This document shows, piece after piece, positions 1 to 7,122 of a DNA stretch of 32,407 nucleotides. Both the position numbers and the translations under genes were made by a program. This DNA is from an uncultured Mycoplasmatota bacterium (GTDB taxonomy: Bacteria; Bacillota_I; Bacilli_A; RF39; UBA660), in contig CAOJBM010000013.1 of the NCBI GenBank assembly GCA_948329525.1, forward strand, positions 1 through 32,407, in the 5' to 3' direction. Within the stretch, counting starts at the first letter, position 1; every line of letters starts with the position of its first letter. The notes under the pieces were generated by a model that searched no databases, had not been told where the DNA came from, and saw only the letters and a program-made list of their open reading frames with translations.

Positions 1-124
1 ATAATACTGATATATATTTGTTATTATTTTAGAGATAAGAGAAATAGACTTTATAGAATATAAAATTATAACAAATAGCATAAATATTAGATAAATGATA
101 TAATGTATAAAAGGAGTAAAATAT

Positions 125-592
125 ATGATTAAAAAATATCTTATTGTGTTTTTAATAAGTATGTTGCCTTTGATAGAATTAAGAGGTGCTATACCCTATG
201 CTGTTTTATATGAATTACCTAAAATACCATCATTTATTATTTGTATTATAGGAAATATGATACCTGTACCATTTATTTATTTATTTGCCAGAAAAGTATT
301 AGAATTTGGCAAAGATAAAAAATTTATTGGGAAATTTTTTACTTGGTGTTTGGAAAAAGGTAAGAAAGGTGGACAAAAGTTAGAAGCGAAAGCTGGAAAA
401 GGCTTATACGTAGCATTATTATTGTTTGTTGGTATTCCCCTACCTGGAACTGGTGCTTGGACTGGAACTCTTGCAGCAAGTTTTTTAGAAATGGATTTTA
501 AAAAAAGTGTTTTAGCAGTTACTTTAGGAGTATTATTAGCTGGACTTATAATGCTTGCTGTATCTTATGGATTGTTTGAGGTAATTTTTTAA
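125..592 (+). CDS. Small multidrug export family membrane protein (COG2426, PF06695)
   Basis: Integral membrane protein of about 155 aa, the usual length for the Sm_multidrug_ex family. Both hallmark segments are visible: PLIELRGAIPYA near residues 15-26 and PLPGTGAWTGTLAA near residues 105-118. Three to four hydrophobic spans surround a basic central loop (about 60-90). The molecular function of this family is poorly established; the drug-export label comes from weak historical evidence, so transport substrate is unknown. An AGGAG ribosome site lies 8 bases before the ATG and a TATAAT -10 box lies at 99-104. Its stop overlaps the next start by one base, so the two genes are almost certainly co-translated. 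Confidence 0.85.
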   Translation: MIKKYLIVFLISMLPLIELRGAIPYAVLYELPKIPSFIICIIGNMIPVPFIYLFARKVLEFGKDKKFIGKFFTWCLEKGKKGGQKLEAKAGKGLYVALLLFVGIPLPGTGAWTGTLAASFLEMDFKKSVLAVTLGVLLAGLIMLAVSYGLFEVIF

Positions 593-1221
593 TGACAGAA
601 GTTTATTTAATGACTAGTGGAGAACTATATAATAAAGATGATATAATAATTATTCATGATAATGATAATAGAAAAGAAGTTGATGAGAAAGCTTTTTTGA
701 GTGTAGGTGGAGAAAAAGAAGTTGAAAGATTAAGTAAGAATCCTAAATTACAAAGTTTTGATGCCATTTATTCTTCAAATTTTATTAGATCTTTAGAAAC
801 AGCCAAATACATAGCTTTAGAAAATAATACAATAATCCATATTGATGATAGGTTTAATGAACGAATTATAGGAGATATAGAACCTATGGAAGTGTCTGAA
901 TTACGAATTTTACAAGCAAAGAACTTTGATTTTAAATTACCTAATGGTGAATCTTTAAATGAAGTAAAAAAAAGAAGTCAAAAAGCTTTAAAGGAATTAC
1001 TTAATAATGAATTAGGAAATAAAATTTTAATTATTAGTCATCCTATAGTTATTACAGCACTGCTAAGTACCTGGTGTGTAAGAGGATTTAACTTTGATTA
1101 CGATATTATTCTAAGTTATTCTGATAAAGCAATTATTGATAATAATTTTGCTTCTTCTAATATTATTAAGCTTGAGTTTGATGAGACAAATTTAATTGAC
1201 ATAAATACATTTGATTTATAA
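592..1221 (+). CDS. Histidine phosphatase superfamily protein lacking the RHG catalytic motif
   Basis: The fold of the phosphoglycerate-mutase/histidine phosphatase family is recognisable: YSSNFIRSLETAKYIA near residues 60-75, the NER..G segment near 88-93, an NGES segment near 117-120 and a C-terminal IISHPIVITALL. The N-terminal strand, however, reads VYLMTSGEL where active members have LxRHGE. The phosphorylated histidine and its arginine are therefore missing while the second histidine (SHP) is kept. I infer a catalytically dead or re-purposed member. It starts on the stop codon of the upstream membrane protein gene, suggesting a functional link such as cytosolic regulation, but no partner role is established. 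Confidence 0.8.
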   Translation: MTEVYLMTSGELYNKDDIIIIHDNDNRKEVDEKAFLSVGGEKEVERLSKNPKLQSFDAIYSSNFIRSLETAKYIALENNTIIHIDDRFNERIIGDIEPMEVSELRILQAKNFDFKLPNGESLNEVKKRSQKALKELLNNELGNKILIISHPIVITALLSTWCVRGFNFDYDIILSYSDKAIIDNNFASSNIIKLEFDETNLIDINTFDL

Positions 1222-1286
1222 AATCATATTTATGTTCTTTTCATTTTTAATGGCAATATTTTAATAATTGCGAAAAAAGTCAGGGC

Positions 1287-1325
1287 ATAGTTTTTCCAAC
1301 GATAAAGATAATTTGGAAAAGCTAT
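1287..1325 (+). terminator. Intergenic hairpin after the 592-1221 gene
   Basis: Arms at 1287-1299 and 1313-1325 pair over 13 bp with one G-U wobble, separated by a 13-nt loop. It lies 65 bases after the stop of the upstream gene. No long T-run follows directly, so it may be a transcript-end stabilising hairpin or a weak terminator working with the stronger hairpin at 1349-1372. Confidence 0.45.
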
Positions 1326-1348
1326 TCGTTTATTTTTAAAATAAATCA

Positions 1349-1372
1349 AAAAAACTGATTACTCAGTTTTTT
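1349..1372. terminator. Bidirectional Rho-independent terminator
   Basis: A perfect 10-bp stem (1349-1358 with 1363-1372, loop TTAC) carries an A-run on one side and a T-run on the other, so it can end transcription from both converging genes. The stop codon of the minus-strand FemX-like gene is inside the stem. Confidence 0.85.
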
Positions 1373-2562
1373 CTAAGTCCACGATAAATTTTTAATAGAA
1401 TAGGCAATACATAATACCAAATTTTTTTGTTAACTAAATCAAATTCACCAATAAATTCAATATAATCGCCCCCAAATTTTTTCTTATATTCATAAATACC
1501 AGCTAGGTTTTTGTACTTCGTTTCAGGGTCTCCTACAACTCCAAATAAGTCAAAATACTCATATTTATTTTCATATGCATCAGCTATAAATTCGTAATAC
1601 AACCTATTAACTGCTCCCGTATACAAAGCAGTATCATCATTTCCAATATATAAAGACCAAGCTCCAGTTTTAGAATAAGTACAAATTAAACTACCAATAA
1701 CTATGTCTTCAACTTTATTGATTTTCTTAAAGTATTCAATATCTTTTTTGATTTTTTCTTTTCGGTTATCTTTCTTTTCTTTTTCAAGTTCCGTTTCCAA
1801 CTTAGTTATAATTTTAGCTGGATTTACCACCGCATTAAATACTTTAATATAGTTTTCTTTTTTTAACTCATCAAAAATATTTTGATAGTAATTTTTGCTA
1901 TATTCATGAAAGTTATCTTTATTAGAGACAATTTTAATAAGTTCATAGAATTTAGTAATATCATCACTTAAAGATATTTTTATATCATAATTATAACTTC
2001 TTTTTAAAGTCTTTGTAAAAGAAGAGCTCATTTTACTTTTTATTTCTTCTAAATCTTTATATTTATTAAAATAAGTTCTAAAAGTATATCTTGGTTGATT
2101 TCTTTCATACAATTTATTAAATCCTTTATGAATATATCCTAAATTCAAAAAATTATTAAATATCTGATAGTTATTTTTTCCATTTTCTTTTATTGTTCCA
2201 TCAATATTAATTTCATGATAATAAAGTGGTGGGTCAAGTTTTAAATAAATAGCATTTTCTTCTTTTAAGAAGTTTTTAAGTCCTTTTGTGAATTCTTCTA
2301 ATACTTTATTATTGGAAAAGTCCATTGTAAAACCTCTTGGAGCATAGAAATAACACATTTTAAAAGGTGTTTTTTTCTTTAAAAGAAGAGTTGCTGCTAC
2401 TAACTTATTACTATCATCTTTTAAACCAACATAGATATTTTCATATCCTCTTGTTTTGCTTTGTGCAACACCCCATTCGTAAGATTGCATAAAATGATTA
2501 TTTAAAGTACTTTCCCAAAATTCTTGATATTCTTTTTTCGATAAGTTTTTTACAAATTGCAT
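1363..2562 (-). CDS. FemX/MurM-like peptidoglycan interpeptide-bridge aminoacyltransferase (FemAB family)
   Basis: This family transfers an amino acid from aminoacyl-tRNA to the lysine (or equivalent) side chain of lipid II at the inner face of the membrane. The 399-aa protein has the two tandem GNAT-like subdomains of FemAB: the N-terminal HFMQSYEWGVAQSK segment (about 23-36), a YAPRG segment (about 73-77) and the C-terminal GIYEYKKKFGGDYIEFIGEFDL block (about 355-377). A charged helical insert near residues 250-290 matches the coiled-coil arm of Fem proteins. A GGTGAT ribosome site precedes the ATG. It is transcribed alone, divergent from mgtE and convergent with the upstream pair. The amino acid added cannot be read from the sequence. 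Confidence 0.88.
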   Translation of the reverse strand: MQFVKNLSKKEYQEFWESTLNNHFMQSYEWGVAQSKTRGYENIYVGLKDDSNKLVAATLLLKKKTPFKMCYFYAPRGFTMDFSNNKVLEEFTKGLKNFLKEENAIYLKLDPPLYYHEINIDGTIKENGKNNYQIFNNFLNLGYIHKGFNKLYERNQPRYTFRTYFNKYKDLEEIKSKMSSSFTKTLKRSYNYDIKISLSDDITKFYELIKIVSNKDNFHEYSKNYYQNIFDELKKENYIKVFNAVVNPAKIITKLETELEKEKKDNRKEKIKKDIEYFKKINKVEDIVIGSLICTYSKTGAWSLYIGNDDTALYTGAVNRLYYEFIADAYENKYEYFDLFGVVGDPETKYKNLAGIYEYKKKFGGDYIEFIGEFDLVNKKIWYYVLPILLKIYRGLRKN

Positions 2563-2668
2563 ACTATCACCTAATGATAATTATAACATATTGATGATGA
2601 AAAATTTGTAAAAAGCTCGCATTTTAGAATTAAAATGTATATAATTAAATAAAGTGAGTGTGGTATTT

Positions 2669-4003
2669 ATGCATAAAGATATATTTGAATTAATAGAAAG
2701 CAAAAAATATTCTTTAGTGAAAGAGCACTTGAGTACTTTAGATGAAGCTGATATAGCAGAAATTCTAGAAGAAGTAACAGATGAGAATTTAATTAAAATA
2801 TTTCGTCTTCTTTCAAAAGATTTAGCAGCCTCAGTTTTTAGTGAGTTAGAAGTTGATAAAGAACAAACTATTATTAATTCTTTATCGACTAAAGAAGCAG
2901 CAAGTATTGTTGATAAAATGTATTCTGATGATGCTGCTGACTTAATGGAGGAAATGCCTGCTAATGTTGTTAGTAGAGTATTATCGAAGACAAATGCTGA
3001 AACAAGAAAAAGTATTAATAATCTTTTAATGTATCCGCAAGATTCGGCAGGAAGTATAATGACTGTGGAAGTTGTCGATTTTAAAGAAAATATTACAGTT
3101 AAAGAGGCAATAAGGAAGTTAAGAAAATTAGAAGTAGACGTGGAAACAATAAACTATTGTTTTGTTTTAGATAATAAAAGAACTCTTCTTGGTCTTGTTT
3201 CTTTAAAGCAATTATTATTTGCTAATTCTGAAACTTTAATTAAAGATATAATGGAGAAAGATGTTATTTACTTAAATACACTTGATGATCAAGAAGAAGT
3301 AGCATATAAATTTAAAAAGTATGATTTAACTGTGATGCCAGTTGTTGATAAAGAAAAAAGATTAGTTGGAATTATTACCATTGATGACATTGTGGATATA
3401 ATTGAAGAAGAAACAACAGAAGACATTGAGAAAATGGCTGGTATTATTAGTACTGACAAACCTTATATGAAAACAGGAGTTTTTGAAACATGGAAAAAAA
3501 GAATACCTTGGTTATTACTTTTAATGATATCAGCAACATTTACAGGTAAGATTATAGCTAGTTACGAGACGGCTTTAGCAACGTACGTTGTCTTAACTGC
3601 TTATATTCCAATGTTTATGGACACAGGAGGTAATGCTGGAGGACAAGTGTCTGTTACGATTATTCGTGGTCTTTCTTTAAATGAGATTAAGTATAAGGAT
3701 ATTTTTAAAATAATTTGGAAAGAATTTCGAGTAGGTGTTTTAATTGGTCTTACTCTAGCTATGGCTAATTTTATTAAGTTAATATTAATTGATGGGGTAG
3801 GAACTACTATTGCTTTAGTGATTTGTTTAACTTTAATAGTTACTGTTGTAATTGCGAAACTTATTGGGGCTTTACTTCCAATAGTTGCGAAACGTTTAGG
3901 TTTTGACCCTGCTGTTATGGCAAGCCCTTTTATAACGACGATAATTGATGCATGTTCTTTAATTATTTATTTTAACTTTGCTGTGTTGTTACTCAAGATA
4001 TAA
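2669..4003 (+). CDS. mgtE: Magnesium transporter MgtE
   Basis: Magnesium-gated Mg2+ channel of the cytoplasmic membrane. Domain order is complete: an acidic superhelical N domain (about 1-125), two CBS domains (about 130-250), a connecting helix rich in Glu, and five transmembrane helices from about residue 275 to the end, including the conserved MFMDTGGNAGGQ segment that forms part of the pore. Length (444 aa) is normal. A GTG 15 bases upstream is open in frame, but the ATG at 2669 follows a GTGTGG site at normal spacing and is preferred. An AT-rich -10-like TATAAT lies at 2640-2645. The gap to the divergent FemX-like gene is only about 106 bp and has no room for a full M-box. Confidence 0.95.
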   Translation: MHKDIFELIESKKYSLVKEHLSTLDEADIAEILEEVTDENLIKIFRLLSKDLAASVFSELEVDKEQTIINSLSTKEAASIVDKMYSDDAADLMEEMPANVVSRVLSKTNAETRKSINNLLMYPQDSAGSIMTVEVVDFKENITVKEAIRKLRKLEVDVETINYCFVLDNKRTLLGLVSLKQLLFANSETLIKDIMEKDVIYLNTLDDQEEVAYKFKKYDLTVMPVVDKEKRLVGIITIDDIVDIIEEETTEDIEKMAGIISTDKPYMKTGVFETWKKRIPWLLLLMISATFTGKIIASYETALATYVVLTAYIPMFMDTGGNAGGQVSVTIIRGLSLNEIKYKDIFKIIWKEFRVGVLIGLTLAMANFIKLILIDGVGTTIALVICLTLIVTVVIAKLIGALLPIVAKRLGFDPAVMASPFITTIIDACSLIIYFNFAVLLLKI

Positions 4004-4143
4004 TATTATTTAAAATTACTTTCAATAATGTTTTTTTTGTATGCAATAATCTATTTATTGTAAGATTCTATTAAAAAAATTAAAGAAATAAAGAGGAAAT
4101 TCGCCTTTCACAGTGTAAGTATAAGGGGGTAGGAGGAAAAATA

Positions 4144-4432
4144 ATGCAATCAAACTTACCTTTTGATTTAACTCTTGATATAGAATTTAAAACACTTTGG
4201 TATCATGGTAATAAGTATGTTAGGAAGTGCTTAATGAATGCTTGCCTATGCTATGCAAGAGAAGCTTGAAGACTATGATTTAGGAACAAATGAACAAGGT
4301 GTTAAAAAGGAAAAACAAAATACTATAACTATGATAAAATCTTTGTATGCAAATAATGTAGATATAAAAGTTATAGCAAAAAGTACCAAGTTAACTATAA
4401 AAGAAATTAAAAATATCTTGGGAGTGAGTTAA
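4144..4432 (+). pseudogene. Rpn/PD-(D/E)XK nuclease-family transposase remnant, internally deleted and frameshifted
   Basis: A strong AGGAGG site precedes an ATG at 4144 that opens a short frame (FDLTLDIEFKTLWYHGNKYV) ending at a TGA shortly after 4260. The adjacent frame continues from 4238 with MLAYA, then a TNEQG segment, and finishes with a tail of the type VIAKSTKLTIKEIKNILG. Heads with an FKTLW-like segment followed by a TNE-G segment, and tails with IAK-TGL-EEI, are typical of COG5464 Rpn/PD-(D/E)XK nuclease proteins, which are normally about 280-350 aa. Here the nuclease core between TNEQG and the tail is missing and the frame changes by one base near 4238. I infer a dead remnant; the C-terminal 64-aa frame could still be called as a hypothetical protein. 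Confidence 0.6.
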
Positions 4433-4458
4433 AATTATAGAGAAGTCTACAATTTTTA

Positions 4459-4887
4459 TTAATTATAAGATAGTAGCCAATCAGCAGAAATGTTATATTT
4501 ACGGCAAATATCGATAACAAATGCTGTTTGGATAGGAAATCTATTGTGCTCATAATTAGAGATAACAGTTCTTGCAACATTTATTTCGTTTGCTAATTGT
4601 TCTTGAGTTAAATTATTTTTTTTCCTAATTTCTTTAATTTTTGTTGCGACACTATTCATGTCAAAAACTATTTTAACAGTTTTTTTCTTTTCATTAGAAA
4701 ATCCTAATGAATAATCTAGAGTTATATTGGTTAAATTACATAAATTGACTAGATGTTTTAAAGGAATAATTTTTTCTCCTGTTTCCCATCTTCCGTAAGT
4801 TGATTTAGATACTTTTAACTTTTCTGCCATTTCTCTTTGTGTCAAGTCTAATGTTTCTCTAATTTCTCGTAATCTCTCTAAATTCAT
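4459..4887 (-). CDS. Tandem HTH XRE-family transcriptional regulator
   Basis: A 142-aa protein made almost wholly of two Cro/CI-type helix-turn-helix domains: residues about 3-55 (LTQREMAEKLKVSKSTYGRWE) and about 80-135 (LTQEQLANEINVARTVISNYE). There is no catalytic or ligand domain. An in-frame start 27 bases upstream is open, but the ATG at 4887 follows AGGTG at good spacing. It is divergent from the two-gene surface-protein operon starting at 4995, and an inverted repeat overlies that operon's promoter. I infer that it represses the neighbouring operon and perhaps itself; this is not proven by sequence alone. Confidence 0.85.
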   Translation of the reverse strand: MNLERLREIRETLDLTQREMAEKLKVSKSTYGRWETGEKIIPLKHLVNLCNLTNITLDYSLGFSNEKKKTVKIVFDMNSVATKIKEIRKKNNLTQEQLANEINVARTVISNYEHNRFPIQTAFVIDICRKYNISADWLLSYN

Positions 4888-4935
4888 AACATTCACCTTA
4901 ATATATTTTCTCAAAGAACTTATTATTTAAAAATT

Positions 4936-4967
4936 TTGTCCCACAATGATGACAATTATGGTATAAT
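4936..4967 (+). promoter_or_regulatory. Promoter region of the 4995 operon with inverted-repeat operator candidate
   Basis: A consensus TATAAT sits at 4962-4967, 27 bases before the ATG. TTGTC (4936-4940) and GACAA (4951-4955) form an inverted repeat with 10 bases between the arms, just upstream of the -10. Placement over the -35/spacer region next to a divergent double-HTH gene fits a repressor operator. TTGTCC could also act as a -35, but its spacing (20 bp) is long. Confidence 0.5.
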
Positions 4968-4994
4968 GATATTAATAATAGTAGGAGTGATATC

Positions 4995-5255
4995 ATGAAA
5001 AGATTAAAAAAATTTAGAACATTAGAAAACAAAATAAATATAAGTGCAAAAATATTTTGTGGCTTATTAATCATAGGAATAGTATTAGTAGGAAAGACTT
5101 ATGCAGAGTATAAAGAAGAAACAGAAGTAACTTTTATTAATGTTAAAGTAAGATGGCCAAGAGCAGCTGAAATAAGTTATGTAACAACACATAACGAAAA
5201 TGTGACAACGGTTGAACAAGCTTTAACTGATTTATATGAAAGGCTTGGTAGTTAA
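4995..5255 (+). CDS. Small membrane-anchored/secreted protein, unknown function
   Basis: An 86-aa protein with a basic N-terminus, one hydrophobic segment (about 18-36, ending in an A-E-Y region that could be a signal-peptidase site) and a short extracytoplasmic part. It finishes with VEQALTDLYERLGS. The following gene has the same plan: a hydrophobic start and then a V..SLDELY motif, so the two look like paralogous N-terminal modules, of which this one has no C-terminal domain. The V-x-x-ALxxLY motif is like the NVQxALDELY linkers common in phage-tail and surface proteins of gut Firmicutes. AGGAG precedes the ATG. Function not recognised. Confidence 0.7.
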   Translation: MKRLKKFRTLENKINISAKIFCGLLIIGIVLVGKTYAEYKEETEVTFINVKVRWPRAAEISYVTTHNENVTTVEQALTDLYERLGS

Positions 5256-5256
5256 T

Positions 5257-6150
5257 ATGAAAAAGAGCGCAAAGTCAATAGTGGCTTTATTAATAACCTT
5301 TATAATAGGAATAAGTACAACAGTGGGAGCAGCAACAATTTTTAATAGTAAAGATATAACATATAGTAGTGACAAAACAGAAGTTACAAATGTTAAAGAC
5401 TCATTAGATGAATTATATAATAAATCAGAAAATATTGGGAAGTGTTTAGAAGGAAATTTGTGTCGAGAAGCAGTAATTAAAAATGTTCAATTAGGAGATT
5501 ATATCAGTATGACTCCAACAAGTACAAATTATACAATATCAAAAGATTTAACAGGATATACTACTGATCAAACGATTAATCCAAGTGAATTAAATTTATG
5601 GCGAGTAATAAGTAAAAATTCAGATGGAACAGTAGATGTTGTATCAGAGTATGTATCAAGTAAGAAAGTAAAATTTGATGGAAAAGATGGCTATATGAAA
5701 TTTATTGGAACACTTAACATAGTTGCATCTCAATATACAAATGCAAAATATGTAAGTAGTACAAGATATTTAGGGTATACTGATCAAAAAGAAACTTGTA
5801 CAGGTACATTGTCTACGACTACATGTCCAAGTGATACAGGATATGAAAAAGATGTAGAGTCTATACGAAGAATTTTGGGCTCTCTTGAAAGTAAAACTCC
5901 TAGTGAAACTAAGTCAGGATATTGGATAGCATCTCGTCTAGTATTTGCTAAATTGTATTATGTTAGGGGTGTTGGAGGGGCTACCAATATGAGTTATGAT
6001 GTTTGTTCCCAGTGGTTATATGGATCTGGGGCCATTTATAATATGGGAGTTCCTGATGAAAACATTCGTCCTGTTTTAACTTTAAAAGCTGATATTTCTA
6101 TAGTATCTGGTGATGGAAAATCAGCAAAAACTGCCTATCAGTTGGGATAA
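5257..6150 (+). CDS. Secreted surface protein with C-terminal C-type-lectin/DUF6273-like domain
   Basis: A 297-aa exported protein. Residues 1-26 form a signal peptide or N-terminal anchor, followed by a VKDSLDELY linker (about 47-54), a Cys pair (C63, C69), a domain with LWRVISKNSDGTVDVVSEY (about 114-132), another Cys pair (C181, C190) and a C-terminal block opening with GYWIASR and closing with IRPVLTLK. A W-R at the front and a terminal RPVL strand are the framework of DUF6273/FGE-type C-type-lectin folds. The ATG lies one base after the upstream stop, so translation is coupled; the in-frame upstream ATG at 5236 lies inside the previous gene and is less likely. Residues about 228-268 differ sharply in base composition from the rest. 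Probable surface or adhesion role (inference). Confidence 0.75.
   Translation: MKKSAKSIVALLITFIIGISTTVGAATIFNSKDITYSSDKTEVTNVKDSLDELYNKSENIGKCLEGNLCREAVIKNVQLGDYISMTPTSTNYTISKDLTGYTTDQTINPSELNLWRVISKNSDGTVDVVSEYVSSKKVKFDGKDGYMKFIGTLNIVASQYTNAKYVSSTRYLGYTDQKETCTGTLSTTTCPSDTGYEKDVESIRRILGSLESKTPSETKSGYWIASRLVFAKLYYVRGVGGATNMSYDVCSQWLYGSGAIYNMGVPDENIRPVLTLKADISIVSGDGKSAKTAYQLG
5938..6060 (+). other. Candidate variable region of the C-type-lectin-like domain
   Basis: By hand count, 5941-6060 is about 23% A and 39% G+C, against about 45% A and 27% G+C for 5521-5640 of the same gene. About 25 of its 40 codons end in C or T. It is bounded by conserved-looking YWIASR and IRPVL segments. This is the position and composition expected of a variable region made from A-rich AAY template codons, but no template repeat or reverse transcriptase is in the window. 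Confidence 0.4.
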
Positions 6151-6169
6151 AAGAGCTTTTATAAAAGAT

Positions 6170-6197
6170 TTGTTAATATCTCTTTGTGTGCTATAAT
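6170..6197 (+). promoter_or_regulatory. Sigma-A type promoter for the DUF3990 pair
   Basis: TTGTTA (6170-6175), a 16-bp spacer and a perfect TATAAT (6192-6197). The predicted start of transcription falls at about 6204, on the GGAGG ribosome site (6204-6208), so the leader would be very short. It gives the DUF3990 pair its own transcription unit. Confidence 0.7.
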
Positions 6198-6215
6198 TTT
6201 ATTGGAGGGATGTTT

Positions 6216-6677
6216 ATGTCAAAACAGATAGTGTATCATGGAAGTTATTTAAAAGTTATCAAACCCAAAATAATAGAAGGAAAATATTTTAAAGATTTTG
6301 GAACTGGATTTTATTGTACAATACTTGATGAACAAGCAATAAAATGGGCTAAAAAATATGAAACACCAATATTAAATATATATGAATATAATGAAAATTC
6401 TAAATTAAGGATTAAAGAATTTAGTGTGATGAGTGAAGAATGGCTAGATTTTATTATAAATTGTCGCAATGGAAAAAAACATAACTATGATATCGTAATA
6501 GGAGCAATGGCTGATGACCAAGTTTATAATTATATTTCCGATTTGATAGAAGGAAATATAACAAGAGAAGCTTTTTGGGAACTTGCTAAATTTAAACATC
6601 CAACTCATCAAATTGCTTTCTGTACACAAGATGCACTAGAAACTTTAACTTTTATTGAAGAAAAGGAGCTAGATTGA
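6216..6677 (+). CDS. DUF3990 family protein (ADP-ribosyltransferase-like, putative toxin)
   Basis: The 153-aa protein opens with IVYHGSYLKV..P and continues with GKYFKDFGTGFYCTILDEQAIKWA, the pattern of DUF3990 (PF13151), a family placed in the ADP-ribosyltransferase superfamily. YHGS would supply the NAD-binding His of an H-type ART, and the FGTGFYCT block is the conserved following strand. The C-terminal half contains DIVIGAMADDQVYNYI and a HQIAFCTQDALETL ending typical of the family. The ATG at 6216 is 7 bases after GGAGG and is preferred over ATG 6210. It is followed one base later by a small partner gene. I infer a toxin-antitoxin or signalling pair; the target is unknown. Confidence 0.8.
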   Translation: MSKQIVYHGSYLKVIKPKIIEGKYFKDFGTGFYCTILDEQAIKWAKKYETPILNIYEYNENSKLRIKEFSVMSEEWLDFIINCRNGKKHNYDIVIGAMADDQVYNYISDLIEGNITREAFWELAKFKHPTHQIAFCTQDALETLTFIEEKELD

Positions 6678-6678
6678 G

Positions 6679-7113
6679 ATGTCACAATCTAAAAATGATT
6701 TGTTCTATTTGTGCAGTTTAATAGAATATATTTCACGAATCACAAAAAATACTAAAAAAGATATTGTTATAGCAATTGGGAAAGAAAACTTAACAAAAAT
6801 TTATTCTTTAGCTAGTGTTTTACATACAGAACCAATAGAAAAAATAAGTGATGAAATAATAGATAAATATCATATTTCTATAGGAAATTATTCAAATGAT
6901 TATTATCAACATAAAATACCTACTTTTTGGGACATGGGAAAAATATATCAAAGACTTATTGTTATGAATAGTAAAGATGAAGATTACATAACTTCTTTAG
7001 TAGAGGTTTTAACTTCTTTTATTATCTTAAAATTAGATAATTATGATAGTAGTCTTTATTATGAGAATCCCTCATATCTTTATGAATGTTATAAAGAAGG
7101 AAAAATATTGTAA
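6679..7113 (+). CDS. Partner of the DUF3990 protein (DUF3791-like N-terminus, putative antitoxin)
   Basis: A 144-aa soluble protein. The N-terminal half (LIEYISRITKNTKKDIV through EKISDEIIDKYHI, about 14-67) is helical and looks like small DUF3791-type proteins regularly found beside DUF3990 genes. The second half (about 78-144) has a DMGKIYQRLI segment and a C-terminal YYENPSYLYECYKEGKIL. The ATG follows the DUF3990 stop by one base and AGGAG lies 11 bases upstream, so the pair is one operon. An antidote role is inference from gene order; no DNA-binding motif is evident. Confidence 0.65.
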   Translation: MSQSKNDLFYLCSLIEYISRITKNTKKDIVIAIGKENLTKIYSLASVLHTEPIEKISDEIIDKYHISIGNYSNDYYQHKIPTFWDMGKIYQRLIVMNSKDEDYITSLVEVLTSFIILKLDNYDSSLYYENPSYLYECYKEGKIL

Positions 7114-7122
7114 ATTAGAAAT

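Noticed and set aside
2563-2668. Mg2+-responsive M-box riboswitch before mgtE
   Set aside because: Only about 106 bases separate the divergent genes, an M-box needs roughly 160 or more, and no matching helices were seen.
6141-6175. Terminator after the surface-protein gene
   Set aside because: A small CTTTTATAAAAG palindrome exists, but it has only A-T pairs inside one G-C pair and no T-run.
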